Made by a program: the position numbers and the translations under genes | Notes under the pieces: generated by a model | Told to the model about the DNA's origin: nothing | Seen by the model: the letters and a program-made list of their open reading frames with translations, nothing else | Databases searched by the model: none | Part shown: positions 16,572-25,786 of the stretch, piece by piece | How positions within the stretch are numbered: position 1 is the stretch's first letter | How the letters are laid out: each line of letters begins with the position of its first letter | Source of the DNA: Marvinbryantia formatexigens DSM 14469 | Lineage (GTDB): Bacteria; Bacillota; Clostridia; Lachnospirales; Lachnospiraceae | NCBI RefSeq assembly: GCF_025148285.1 | Contig: NZ_CP102268.1 | Location: 868,001-932,000 of the forward strand | Length of the DNA stretch: 64,000 bases | Direction of reading: 5' to 3'

Positions 16572-19500
16572 TTATCGTACCTGCTCATAAAGCTGACCGG
16601 CAACTACGTTAAAGACCGCTCCATCATATTCGATGGTTCCGTTATAATCAGAATCCAGCTTTCCGTTTTCGATAACAAACCACTCGCCATCGTACATAGC
16701 TACGCCGGAATACTGCGTCTGAATCTGACCGTTTGCTGCAAAATACCACTCGCCGTCCTTCGGGTTCTGCCATAAGCCATTGGCTTCTCTTACCAGACGC
16801 CCCGATGCAACGATGAATTTGCCGCCATTGTACTCAACGATACCGTAAAACGCCTTGTCCATCTGACCCTTGTTTACATAAAACCACTCGCCGTCATACA
16901 GCACAAGACCTGTGTAGGAAATGTTTAGCACACCATTTGTAACGTAGAACCATTCGTTGTCATAAAGTGCAAGACCACTGTACTGGCGCTGAATCTGTCC
17001 CTGGGACAGGAAGTACCATTTACCGCTTTCTGCATCCTGCCAAAGACCATTCTTTTCTTTCACCAGACGACCTGCCGCTATCACAAACTCGCCTTTATTA
17101 TATTCGGCAATACCAGAAAATGTAACATCCAGCACACCGTCTGTAACATAGAACCATTCGTCATACTTCGGTGCAAGCCCTGTGTAGCTTCTGTCCACCT
17201 TGCCGTCTGATAAATAATACCAGGTAGCATCAATCAGGTTCAAACCATTTAAGCGCGTCACCTTACCATTGCTGACAAAATAATCTTCTCCATTGTATTT
17301 CACAAGACCAACAAATTCTTTATCAATTCTGCCATTCTTATAATAGTAAAGTTCTCCGTCCGAACCCTTGTGCAGTCCGTTGATAGTGCTGCCTCCCTGG
17401 TTATTATCTCCAGGTGTATCATCGTCCCCGTCATCTGTTTTTTTCTCAACGCTGATATGAATATTGCTGCCGCTTATCTCCACCATCTCTGGCTCTACAG
17501 AATCCATTATCATCGCACGTACATAGATATCCGTCTCCCACTCGTTATCATTTGATTTAATCACAAGTGTCGTTCCCTCCGGAGTGACAGTCAGCAGATT
17601 CGTGTCATATGTATCATTTCCGTCGTCCCACTGTACAGAAAGCTCGTAATCTTTTATGATTTCTTCCTTGATTGTTTCATCATCATCAACATATCTGCGT
17701 TTCAGTGAGGTTGTAATCACCTTTTCACTGTTCGGCTGCATAATTTCCGTTCCATCCGAATAGCTCCACTCAAACTCATAAAGCTCACCGCCGACAAGTT
17801 CCGCAAAACTATACTTTTCTTCATCTCCCGTCTTTGGATTAGTATAGGTAATCTGAATATGCGCAAAACCATAACCATTTCCATTCGACTGCAGCTTCCA
17901 TCCTGTCTGCGCATTTCCAGTCAGTGTGATAACAGCTTCATCAAGAGGCTCGGCATCTCCTGGATTATCATTCTCCCAATCCCAATCCTCATACTGACCG
18001 AGAATTTCAACCTTTGTTATCGTCACTGGTACATTTTCACCGTAAGGATGTTCCTTATCTTCCATGTAACAGGTCATTGTCGGCGCAATATCCCTGCTTT
18101 CATTCAACAGTATCACGTTCTCCCAGGAGCCGGTAAGCGGGTAATTAAATTCGTACCATGATTCACGCACGTCTGCACCACTGCCGCACTGCAATACTTC
18201 AATACCATTCACTTTGATAATGGCGTTTACATTGAATCCGGAATTATCCCCATTATACTTCTCCGCAAGCTTTTTGCCGTGAAGTGTGATACTATTTCCA
18301 TTGCTTGTATAATACCCGTTCTCTTCATCAACAAAGTCAAGGTTGCCCTCTTCATCCCAGGTACCAACCTGCCACTCAACAGTCACTTTGCCTTCCCCAG
18401 CCGGAAGATTTTTCGTTTCAAGCGCCAGCGTGAAATCCTCATCGTTAAATACCCAGGTATAATTTTCTTCCCGCAAATTCTTAAACCAGGCATCATATTC
18501 AAGATCCGGAATCTGCAGATTGTAACGGCAGCTCTCGTACCAGATTTCTTTGCCATCGCCATCCGTTTCCGGTTCGCCGTTTTCATCAAGCGAACGTTCT
18601 TCAACGAATACGTTAATTCCGTTGCCCCAGCTTTCCTTTCTTTTAAGTTTCGGGATCAAATCATCCTCTGCTCCTTCAACAGCTTCCCATGCGTTTTCGT
18701 CCCAGCCCAACTCATCATTCCCAGAGCGAATCAGAGTAACACGTACATTGTCATTATTCTCAACGCGTACGCCTTCTGGATGTTCTGCGCTGCATTCATA
18801 GATTACCGGCTTCAGAGCCTTAATATCCAGTGTTTCTCCAACCTGTGTCTGGATACCATCTTTCGGCATATTTTCAAAACGGACAACATAATAGCTATCC
18901 ACTACCTCCACGTCAAGACGGGCGGTGCATACCTCACGCCAGCCGCTCAGTTCCGACGCATCCGGTACTTCTACTTTGATGTAGATATCTTCTCCGAAGT
19001 CTCGCTGTTTGGATTTAACCTCCACACCTTTGCCATCCGCTGTGATAGATACATCCAGTGCATCCGTATCATATAAGTAATTTCCTTCATCATCTGTACT
19101 AAGCGTCAAACGATAATTATCTACCGCTTCACTGCCTTCACCATCTCTTTCAAGGCGCAGGCTGGTCTGAGCAGTAAGCGACCCCGGATAGTTCAGACGG
19201 TTGCTGTCATCCGGAAGAATAAAGTCCAGACGGTAAACCTCGCCATGAACATACACACAAAATTCCCCGTCAGCTCCATAAACCTGCTCTTCGCCATTTG
19301 CATCCTTGTATGTCATCTGGATTTTTGCCCAGCCGTAGTTCTGTGCGCAGATATTCCAGCCATTCTCGAATTTTTCCAGGCGAACAGGATATTCTCCCTC
19401 TTCTTTTCCAGCCTCCAGAGTTATTTCATTGCCTGCATCATCCCAGGTACCCTGTCCGACAATTTCTACTTTGGTAACTTCAAATCCGCCATCCAGCCAT

Positions 19501-21401
19501 TCTCCGTCCGGATAGTTTGCATCGGCTACGTAACCACTCATCCACTTATCAATCCAGAGATTTTGTCCCGGAATAAGGTCGCGGTCCCCTGGGGAGGTTG
19601 CCGGGAAATTATAGTCATATTCCGGTGTGTCAACGTGCATGTCATAATCTCTGCCCGTTATTTCTTTTCCTTCAAAATATAGTCTCACTCTCAGAACAAA
19701 ATTATTATCTTCCGGATACAGTTCTGCCAGCTTTTCCCCATGTAATGTAATGCTGTCATCACTATTAAAAGTATATGCAGATGAATCTGCCTCTTCAATC
19801 TGCCAATCATTGCGCTGACCAACTGTCCACTTTACTGTAACCGGCAGCTCTCCAAAAGTATCTTTATTCACGGATACCGTATAATCCTCATTAGAGTAAA
19901 TCCAGTCACGGTAGTCGCCGTTCGCATCTTCTACCCCATAATCATAATCCAGATAATCAAAAGTAAACGAGCGTTCGCAAATTATCGTCCACCGTTCTTC
20001 TCCATCTGCCTGCTCCATTTTCTTTTCAGCAGCCACACGCACAAAGTTCGTCTCTATTCCTATTCTCTTCAGAGCGGTAATATTTCCATCTTCAGATTCA
20101 GACACATCTTCCCAAACAGAACTCTCAAAAGATGTAATACGGAACCGAACATCCTCTACTTCCACAGGCTGTTCGTTGTTCTCACTGTAAGAAAGCACCT
20201 TTAGTCCCTGTGCATTTACGTCAAATTCTTCACCGAGTTTCACATTTTCTACACTCACCGGATCAATACTCATATATTGGTCTAAAACATTCACAACGAT
20301 GTTTGTAGAAGCCACTGTCTCATACACCCCGGATTCATTCGGTATCTGCGCATTCACTGCAATCTCCGTATCACCGGTACGCACTCCTGTGATAGAAAGC
20401 GTACTGCCGTCTATGGAAGCCTTCACAACGCTAGTGTCATACTGCCCGGCAATAACAAACTTTGCATTCTCCACCGGCTCTAAAAAATAATCATCTTCCG
20501 CATTATGCTCATGACTGAGTGTCAAGGAGATTTCCATTGTTTCTCCAGGCACCATTTCATTGGTGCCCTTTGGATATTGCCAGCTCATACCATACATATC
20601 TGCATGGACATATATGCAATACTTCTCATCTTCCAGGTTTCCGTAGGTCTGTGTCTCTCCATCCGGATCTACCCAGGTAATCTGCAGATATGCAACTCCG
20701 GCTCCATTGCCATACAAATTCCAGCCATTCTCTGCATTTCCAGAAAGTTCAATAATACTTCCTTCCTGTGCCACAACTTCCTCGCCGTTATCATTCCAGG
20801 AGCATTCCTGCAGAACCTCTACGTTTGTTACCGAAGCCCATTCTCCATTTCCGTTGCTTGCCCAGTAATATATTGAATTTTCAATATATGCGGAGCGTCC
20901 AAACAGTATCTCATTCCGCCCCGGATCACTGAGCGGCAGAGAATACGTATACTCCACTTCTTCAGATTCACCTTCGTTTGCGAAAAGTGCCATTTCAATA
21001 GCTTCCTCTGCATCCTCCGGCAACGTTTCGGCTTCTGTTCCCTCATCGCCGATGACAATTTCTTCCGCCTCTGATGTCGTAGTTTCTGATTCCTCCGGCA
21101 ACTGCGTATCAGTCTCTGCCATCTGTGTCTCAGCGACTGTCTCCGGTGCTGCAAGTGTTTCCGCCTCTGTTTCCGTTTCCTGCACTATCTGCATTTCCGT
21201 CTGCGGTACTTCTACCGGAGTTTCCGCCATCTCCTCCACGACCGCCGGTTCCTCTGCCGCAACTGCTTCCTGTACAGCCGTATTCTGTACAGAAGTCTCC
21301 GACAGCTCTTCCGCCAGCGTCGTAAAGGAACTGCTGCTGACAACCATTGCTGTCGTCAGTATCCACGCAGATATGCGCTTCCAGTTATCCTTCCTTTTCA
21401 T
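16572..21401 (-). CDS. Large secreted surface protein with cell-wall-binding repeats
   Basis: A 1609-residue exported protein. It has a signal peptide (1 to about 30), then a Glu/Thr-rich low-complexity stretch (about 31-150). Three large related modules of roughly 400 residues follow, each with a beta-rich GNAENGWNLYGNG- or NGWNICAQNYG-type motif and a CIYVHADMY or CVYVHGEVY strand. The last ~268 residues (1342-1609) are tandem 20-residue aromatic/Gly repeats such as DGEWFYVNKGQMDKAFYG, of the choline-/cell-wall-binding repeat type that anchors proteins to wall polymers. It starts 37 bases after the kinase at 21439 in the same direction with an AAGGAGG site, so it belongs to the XRE/kinase operon. 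An adhesin or wall-sensing role is inferred. Confidence 0.8.
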   Translation of the reverse strand: MKRKDNWKRISAWILTTAMVVSSSSFTTLAEELSETSVQNTAVQEAVAAEEPAVVEEMAETPVEVPQTEMQIVQETETEAETLAAPETVAETQMAETDTQLPEESETTTSEAEEIVIGDEGTEAETLPEDAEEAIEMALFANEGESEEVEYTYSLPLSDPGRNEILFGRSAYIENSIYYWASNGNGEWASVTNVEVLQECSWNDNGEEVVAQEGSIIELSGNAENGWNLYGNGAGVAYLQITWVDPDGETQTYGNLEDEKYCIYVHADMYGMSWQYPKGTNEMVPGETMEISLTLSHEHNAEDDYFLEPVENAKFVIAGQYDTSVVKASIDGSTLSITGVRTGDTEIAVNAQIPNESGVYETVASTNIVVNVLDQYMSIDPVSVENVKLGEEFDVNAQGLKVLSYSENNEQPVEVEDVRFRITSFESSVWEDVSESEDGNITALKRIGIETNFVRVAAEKKMEQADGEERWTIICERSFTFDYLDYDYGVEDANGDYRDWIYSNEDYTVSVNKDTFGELPVTVKWTVGQRNDWQIEEADSSAYTFNSDDSITLHGEKLAELYPEDNNFVLRVRLYFEGKEITGRDYDMHVDTPEYDYNFPATSPGDRDLIPGQNLWIDKWMSGYVADANYPDGEWLDGGFEVTKVEIVGQGTWDDAGNEITLEAGKEEGEYPVRLEKFENGWNICAQNYGWAKIQMTYKDANGEEQVYGADGEFCVYVHGEVYRLDFILPDDSNRLNYPGSLTAQTSLRLERDGEGSEAVDNYRLTLSTDDEGNYLYDTDALDVSITADGKGVEVKSKQRDFGEDIYIKVEVPDASELSGWREVCTARLDVEVVDSYYVVRFENMPKDGIQTQVGETLDIKALKPVIYECSAEHPEGVRVENNDNVRVTLIRSGNDELGWDENAWEAVEGAEDDLIPKLKRKESWGNGINVFVEERSLDENGEPETDGDGKEIWYESCRYNLQIPDLEYDAWFKNLREENYTWVFNDEDFTLALETKNLPAGEGKVTVEWQVGTWDEEGNLDFVDEENGYYTSNGNSITLHGKKLAEKYNGDNSGFNVNAIIKVNGIEVLQCGSGADVRESWYEFNYPLTGSWENVILLNESRDIAPTMTCYMEDKEHPYGENVPVTITKVEILGQYEDWDWENDNPGDAEPLDEAVITLTGNAQTGWKLQSNGNGYGFAHIQITYTNPKTGDEEKYSFAELVGGELYEFEWSYSDGTEIMQPNSEKVITTSLKRRYVDDDETIKEEIIKDYELSVQWDDGNDTYDTNLLTVTPEGTTLVIKSNDNEWETDIYVRAMIMDSVEPEMVEISGSNIHISVEKKTDDGDDDTPGDNNQGGSTINGLHKGSDGELYYYKNGRIDKEFVGLVKYNGEDYFVSNGKVTRLNGLNLIDATWYYLSDGKVDRSYTGLAPKYDEWFYVTDGVLDVTFSGIAEYNKGEFVIAAGRLVKEKNGLWQDAESGKWYFLSQGQIQRQYSGLALYDNEWFYVTNGVLNISYTGLVLYDGEWFYVNKGQMDKAFYGIVEYNGGKFIVASGRLVREANGLWQNPKDGEWYFAANGQIQTQYSGVAMYDGEWFVIENGKLDSDYNGTIEYDGAVFNVVAGQLYEQVR

Positions 21402-21438
21402 GTTGTTTCCTCCTTGTGTTGTTTTATTTACTATAAAG

Positions 21439-22368
21439 TCATTCCGACTTTATGGTATCATTTCCCAGCGCACTTTTGGTACGCTTCCGGCAGACTCCGG
21501 CGAAAAAAATAACCCCGCTTCCCATAAGCATCCACGCTGCTTTTAAAAGCGGCTGCCACTTTTTGAAAAACTCTCTGCGGCGCCTGTGTCCCCCTGTCGC
21601 CCGGACCGCTTTTTTCAGCTCCGCGCAGCTCTGGTAGCGGTCGTCCGGGTCCATTTTTGTGCATTTCAGAATGACGGAACAGGCGCTTCTATCCAGCAGC
21701 TCCCAGTTTTTCGGGCACTGCACGTCCAGGCTTCCCGTGAGCAGGAAGAGATACAGAACACCGAGCGCGTAGATATCCGCTCTTCCGTCCGTCTGGCGAT
21801 AGCCGTACTGCTCCGGCGCCGCCGTCGGCTTTGTTCCCACAAAGACCGTATCCTGCCGGGTGTCCTCCTTGTATTCCCGCACCGTTCCCATGTCAATCAG
21901 AAACAGATTTTTCTCTTTCGTGATGACAATGTTCTGTGGTTTGATGTCCCGGTGAATCACCGGTGGCTTCTGCTGATGAAATTGTCCCACCATATCGCAC
22001 AGCCTGCACAGAATCTCCCGCGCCTCCTGCGCGCTGAATACGCCGCGCTTATTTACCCATTCCCAGAGTGTGTCGCCCTCTATATATTCCCGCAGAAGGT
22101 AGCCGGTGTCCTCCGCTTCCAGATACTCCTCATATTCCGGCAGGAAGGAAAAAGCATGCTCGCGCAGCACAGCCGCGTCCTTTTTCAGCATTCTTCTCTT
22201 GCTGCCCTTTGCCACCTTCAGCACAAACGGCCGGTTCTTTATATCCCTCACAAGGTAAACCCGCTGCATATTGCTGTACGCCATACAGGAGACCACTGCC
22301 ACCCTGCCTGCAAGCGCCTCCGGCAGCGTGATCTCCTGCGAATATATTTCCTCAAAACTTTTTTCCAC
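21439..22368 (-). CDS. Membrane-anchored Hanks-type Ser/Thr protein kinase
   Basis: A 309-residue kinase with ATP-site Lys51, catalytic loop HRDIKPQN (139-146), metal-binding IDMG (DFG variant, 158-161) and APEQYGYRQTDGRADIYALG. A basic juxtamembrane stretch (HRRRREFFKKW) precedes a single hydrophobic segment (about 276-291) near the C-terminus, so the kinase domain is cytosolic with almost no outside part. It is closely related to the kinase domain of its upstream neighbour (24587). The start is a GTG with a weak GAGG-like site. It has no PASTA domains, unlike PrkC. It probably phosphorylates local partners such as the XRE protein; targets are unknown. Confidence 0.85.
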   Translation of the reverse strand: MEKSFEEIYSQEITLPEALAGRVAVVSCMAYSNMQRVYLVRDIKNRPFVLKVAKGSKRRMLKKDAAVLREHAFSFLPEYEEYLEAEDTGYLLREYIEGDTLWEWVNKRGVFSAQEAREILCRLCDMVGQFHQQKPPVIHRDIKPQNIVITKEKNLFLIDMGTVREYKEDTRQDTVFVGTKPTAAPEQYGYRQTDGRADIYALGVLYLFLLTGSLDVQCPKNWELLDRSACSVILKCTKMDPDDRYQSCAELKKAVRATGGHRRRREFFKKWQPLLKAAWMLMGSGVIFFAGVCRKRTKSALGNDTIKSE

Positions 22369-22655
22369 GTTATTTTCTCTGCCTCATTTTTCTGATAGAT
22401 ATAAGTAATTTTAGTATATTTTATTTTGCCCACTATTTGGTATGCAACTTGCAGACTTTTAGAGATTTTGCGCAGTAGTTCCGCCAGGCGGTCCTGTTTC
22501 CCGCAGAGATCCATCCAGAACCGCTTCGCAGCGTCATTTCCCCGCATAGTCAGAGGACCCGGAAGCTTCCGCCTCCGGGTCCTGTATCATCCTTCTGTTC
22601 AATTAATGCTGATGTTTCTTCTATCATACGTGCTTCTATTCTGTTAATGCTGATA
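22369..22655. other. Spacer between the two kinase genes
   Basis: It contains a 10-bp perfect inverted repeat (22554-22563 with 22574-22583, AGGACCCGGA/TCCGGGTCCT) without a T-run, so it is more likely an RNA-processing or repeat element than a terminator. A short open frame beginning at 22547 on the minus strand has no ribosome site. A possible TTGCAT/TAAAAT promoter for the downstream kinase lies near 22410-22445. Confidence 0.35.
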
Positions 22656-24587
22656 TCACTCTTCTGTCACCGGCACGCTCTCCAGTGTAAACGGGAGCGT
22701 ATCCGCCATATCTTCTATCTGCGGGCGCTGCACCTCGTCGCACCGAACCCACTGCAGGTTCTTTAATTCCGTCAGCACGGAGAAATCCGTAATCTCCGTG
22801 TTGTCCAGCCCCAGCCAGGTAAGCTGTTCCAAAGCGGCAAGCGGAGAGATATCCTGCACCGGCGTGTTGTTGATTCCAAGAAACGTAAGCTTTGCGAGCG
22901 CTTCAATTCCCTCCACGCTCTGCAGTCTGCCGCCGTAAAGGTCCAGCGTCCTCAGATCCGTCAGGGAAAGCAGCGACAAGAGCGTGTCATACTGATATCC
23001 ATAAATGGTCAGCTCTTCAAGGTCCGTCATCTGTCCGACCGCCTCCTCCAGCTCCATCGACCAGCTATGAAAACGCAGCCTCTTCAGCGGAAGCTTCTGC
23101 AGTATCTCCGTGCTGTCCTCCGCCACCATGACCATGCACAGCTCCTCCAGAGGAAGCTCCGCCACCGGCGTCAGGTCCACTGGCTGCTCATTGCCAATCC
23201 GCAGCACGCGCAGCGATGTCATTTCCGCCATATCCTCCAGGCTCTGCACCCCGGTCTCCTCCAGATACAGCTCCCTCAGCGTATCCATGCCGGAGAGCGC
23301 CGAGATATCTGTGACAGGATTCCGGCACAGGCTCACGCTTTCCAGAGGCAGCGCGGCAAGCGGAGAAATATCCGTAATCTCCTGCCTGTCCAGAACCAGT
23401 GTGCGCAGATTTTTCATATAGACAAGGTCCGTCAGGTCCGAAATATTTCCGCTTCCGGAAATCTCTGTCCCGTCAACGCTGTGGCTGGCGCTGTGCTGCT
23501 GGTGCTGCTCATTTTCCGTGAGAATGTAATCGCCGCAGATGCGCAGGCTCTCTATACCGGCAAGCTCTTCTTTTGTGATTGCCTGCCCGTCCGTCCTGCC
23601 AAGCTGCCGTCGCACCGCCTCCTCCACCAGCTCAGAATGGAACTGATACGGCATTTCCCGGTAATAACAGATTCCGGATATTCCCAGAAGCGCCAGCGCC
23701 GCAACAAACAGGACGGGCAGAAGCCATTTCCTTTTTCTTCTCTGCGCATGTTTTGCATCGCCCTCCGCCGCCCCTCCAGTCGTCTCCCGCACCGCCCGCT
23801 CCAGCTCTTCTGCGGACGCGTAGCGCTCTTCGGGCTCCATCCGGGTGCATTTTTCAATAATGCGGCGGCAGCCTTCCGGCACCCCGGAGAGGTTCTCCGG
23901 TCTCTGCAGCTCCATGCTGCCCGTGAGCAGGTACAGATAAATCACGCCCAGCGCATAGATATCCGTCCGGCAGTCTGTCTGGCGGTAGCCGTACTGCTCC
24001 GGCGCCGCCGTCTGGCGGGTTCCCATAAACTGCGTATCGTGCGCGGCGCCCTCGCGGTATGCTCGCACCGTGCCCAGGTCAATCAGAAACAGATTGCCCT
24101 CCGGCGTCAGCACGATATTCTGCGGTTTGAAATCGCGGTGGATTATCGGCGGGTCGCAGCGGTGAAGCTGCCCGGCGATTCCGCAGAGACGGCAGAGAAT
24201 CTCCCCAGCTTTTTCTGCCTCCAGAGGGCCATTCCTCTCCACCAGCTCCCAGAGGGTATCGCCCGGAATGTATTCGCGCTGCAGCCAGCCTGCACCGTCC
24301 TCCTCCTGCCACGACAAAAAAGCAGGCAGAAACGAAAACGGTATGCGCTTCAGGCACTCCGCTTCCTTCCGGAGCACCTCTTTTCGTTTTTCCTCTGCCC
24401 GCTTGATAACCGAGCGTCTTCCCGCCTTATCCTCCAGCAGATATACGCTCTGTTCCTCCTGCCAGGAAAGGCAGGAAACAATATGAAATTCTTTCTTAAG
24501 CGCCTCCGGCAGCTCCTGCTCCTGTATGTACCATTTCTGCAGGCTCTCCTCCTGCCGCGGGACGCGTGTTTGCTTTTCTCTGTTCAT
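22656..24587 (-). CDS. Ser/Thr kinase with transmembrane segment and extracellular leucine-rich repeats
   Basis: A 643-residue receptor-like kinase. The cytosolic N-terminal kinase domain has the catalytic loop HRDFKPQN (150-157), IDLG (169-172) and APEQYGYRQTDCRTDIYALG. A basic stop-transfer stretch (RRKRKW) and one membrane helix (about 288-308) follow. The outside part holds about ten leucine-rich repeats (roughly 340-640), for example LRTLVLDRQEITDISPLAAL and LTWLGLDNTEITDFSVL, of the internalin/TpLRR-like type. LRRs usually bind protein or glycan ligands, so this is a plausible sensor. The stop of the XRE gene lies 12 bases upstream, so the two are co-transcribed. Confidence 0.87.
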   Translation of the reverse strand: MNREKQTRVPRQEESLQKWYIQEQELPEALKKEFHIVSCLSWQEEQSVYLLEDKAGRRSVIKRAEEKRKEVLRKEAECLKRIPFSFLPAFLSWQEEDGAGWLQREYIPGDTLWELVERNGPLEAEKAGEILCRLCGIAGQLHRCDPPIIHRDFKPQNIVLTPEGNLFLIDLGTVRAYREGAAHDTQFMGTRQTAAPEQYGYRQTDCRTDIYALGVIYLYLLTGSMELQRPENLSGVPEGCRRIIEKCTRMEPEERYASAEELERAVRETTGGAAEGDAKHAQRRKRKWLLPVLFVAALALLGISGICYYREMPYQFHSELVEEAVRRQLGRTDGQAITKEELAGIESLRICGDYILTENEQHQQHSASHSVDGTEISGSGNISDLTDLVYMKNLRTLVLDRQEITDISPLAALPLESVSLCRNPVTDISALSGMDTLRELYLEETGVQSLEDMAEMTSLRVLRIGNEQPVDLTPVAELPLEELCMVMVAEDSTEILQKLPLKRLRFHSWSMELEEAVGQMTDLEELTIYGYQYDTLLSLLSLTDLRTLDLYGGRLQSVEGIEALAKLTFLGINNTPVQDISPLAALEQLTWLGLDNTEITDFSVLTELKNLQWVRCDEVQRPQIEDMADTLPFTLESVPVTEE

Positions 24588-24599
24588 CTTCCGCTTTCC

Positions 24600-25028
24600 T
24601 TACAGCAGCTTTTTCTCTCCGTGCTCCTCCAGAAACAGATTGGTGTATTCCAGGGACCGCTTCGCCTCAATGCAGCAGAGAATCGCCGCGTCCCGCTTGA
24701 CCTTCGGATACAGCACGCCCTTTTCCGCCAGTGTGAGCATCCGCTGTGTCTCATCCACCGACGCCTTCATAGCCAGACTGATGCGCAGAATTACATCCCT
24801 TCCCGGTACGCGCTCGCCCTTCAAGACCTGGTAAATGTACGGCTTGCTCAGACAGGTGCGGATAATCAGTTGTCCCGGCGTGCAGTGATACCGCTCCATC
24901 AGCTCCGCAAGATAATCTTCAAAGCGGATGCCGGGAATCGTATCCAGCCGTTTTTCGGAAAACTGTATGGGAGCCTCCTTAATCTGGTTAATAATCTCGT
25001 CCGTGGATATCTGGTTGAAATTTTCCAT
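24600..25028 (-). CDS. XRE-family helix-turn-helix protein
   Basis: A 142-residue protein whose middle (FEDYLAELMERYHCTPGQLIIRTCLSKPYIYQVLKGERVPGRD...) fits a lambda-repressor-like HTH: C-T-P-G-Q-L as helix 2 and SKPYIYQVLKGER as the recognition helix. The C-terminal part is helical and unrecognised. The ATG at 25028 follows GGCGAG; the longer upstream frame is Arg/His-rich junk. It heads an operon with two Ser/Thr kinases and the giant surface protein, so it probably either controls that operon or is a phosphorylation target. Neither has been shown. Confidence 0.72.
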   Translation of the reverse strand: MENFNQISTDEIINQIKEAPIQFSEKRLDTIPGIRFEDYLAELMERYHCTPGQLIIRTCLSKPYIYQVLKGERVPGRDVILRISLAMKASVDETQRMLTLAEKGVLYPKVKRDAAILCCIEAKRSLEYTNLFLEEHGEKKLL

Positions 25029-25392
25029 GTTCTCGCCGTTTTTGCTGTCGAATATCAAGCAACCACCCCTCTTTTGTTTTTCTGTCGCCTTTATCCGGTG
25101 CCGCCGCACCAGCGCTTTTGCAAAATGCAGACACCTGCCGCCGGTATGCCTTAACCAGTGCCGCCTGCAGAACCTTCGCCTGTGATGCCTGCGGGACTTT
25201 TTTGCACAGCGTGCGCAGAAGCCCCGGCAGGCTGCTTTAAACCGGATGATATCATTAAGCATACCATTTATTTCCCGGTTTATCAATGAAAGTTTTTTGT
25301 CCCGTCCACTTTTTTATATGCAGACAGCAGACAGGCATCCCGTTCTTTTCCGGGTTTTCCGCCTGCTGTCAGGTCTTTGCGGACAGCAGCTT

Positions 25393-25710
25393 CTACTCTT
25401 TGCTGAAGGTGCTGCACTCTGTCTGACGGCATTGACAGGCAGAAGAACCGGCAATGGCAATCTGGCCCGCCTGGCACTTTTCATTTTCGTTGTAGCGGCA
25501 GTTGCAGGCTGTGCAGTCCACCTGGATTTTTCCGGACGGTTCCCCGGCAGAGTTTTTCGCCGTCATTCCGCCTTCGTCCTCACGGAAGCTGGAGCAGCAG
25601 GTCTCGCACGCCTCCTGCGCCTGGTTTCCCTCCACCAGAATATCGCCCTTCCGGCAATAGTTGTCCTCATTATAAATGCATTTTACCGCTGAACATGATA
25701 AAAACGGCAT
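25393..25710 (-). CDS. Cys-rich protein with two DUF1540 domains
   Basis: A 105-residue protein with two copies of a short Cys-rich module: CSAVKCIYNEDNYCRKGDI...CETCCSSF, then CTACNCRYNENEKCQAGQI...CRQTECSTF. These match DUF1540, small, probably metal-binding domains common in Clostridia and often linked to sporulation or stress. The start at 25710 was chosen for the GGAGG eight bases upstream. It lies 77 bases downstream of thrS in the same direction. Function unknown. Confidence 0.8.
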   Translation of the reverse strand: MPFLSCSAVKCIYNEDNYCRKGDILVEGNQAQEACETCCSSFREDEGGMTAKNSAGEPSGKIQVDCTACNCRYNENEKCQAGQIAIAGSSACQCRQTECSTFSKE

Positions 25711-25786
25711 GATATTACCTCCTTTTTTCACAGTTGTGTGTTACAGAGGTAGTATCTGCCGTTTTTCTTATTTTATGAAAATTTTT

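Noticed and set aside
22248-22547. A short minus-strand frame in the kinase spacer running into the kinase gene
   Set aside because: No ribosome site, overlaps the kinase in another frame, and no recognisable domain; kept only as a note in the spacer entry.
23067-25154. A 695-codon open frame on the plus strand opposite the LRR kinase
   Set aside because: It is rich in Arg, His, Gln and Leu without any domain, has no ribosome site and mirrors codon bias of the well-supported kinase gene on the other strand.
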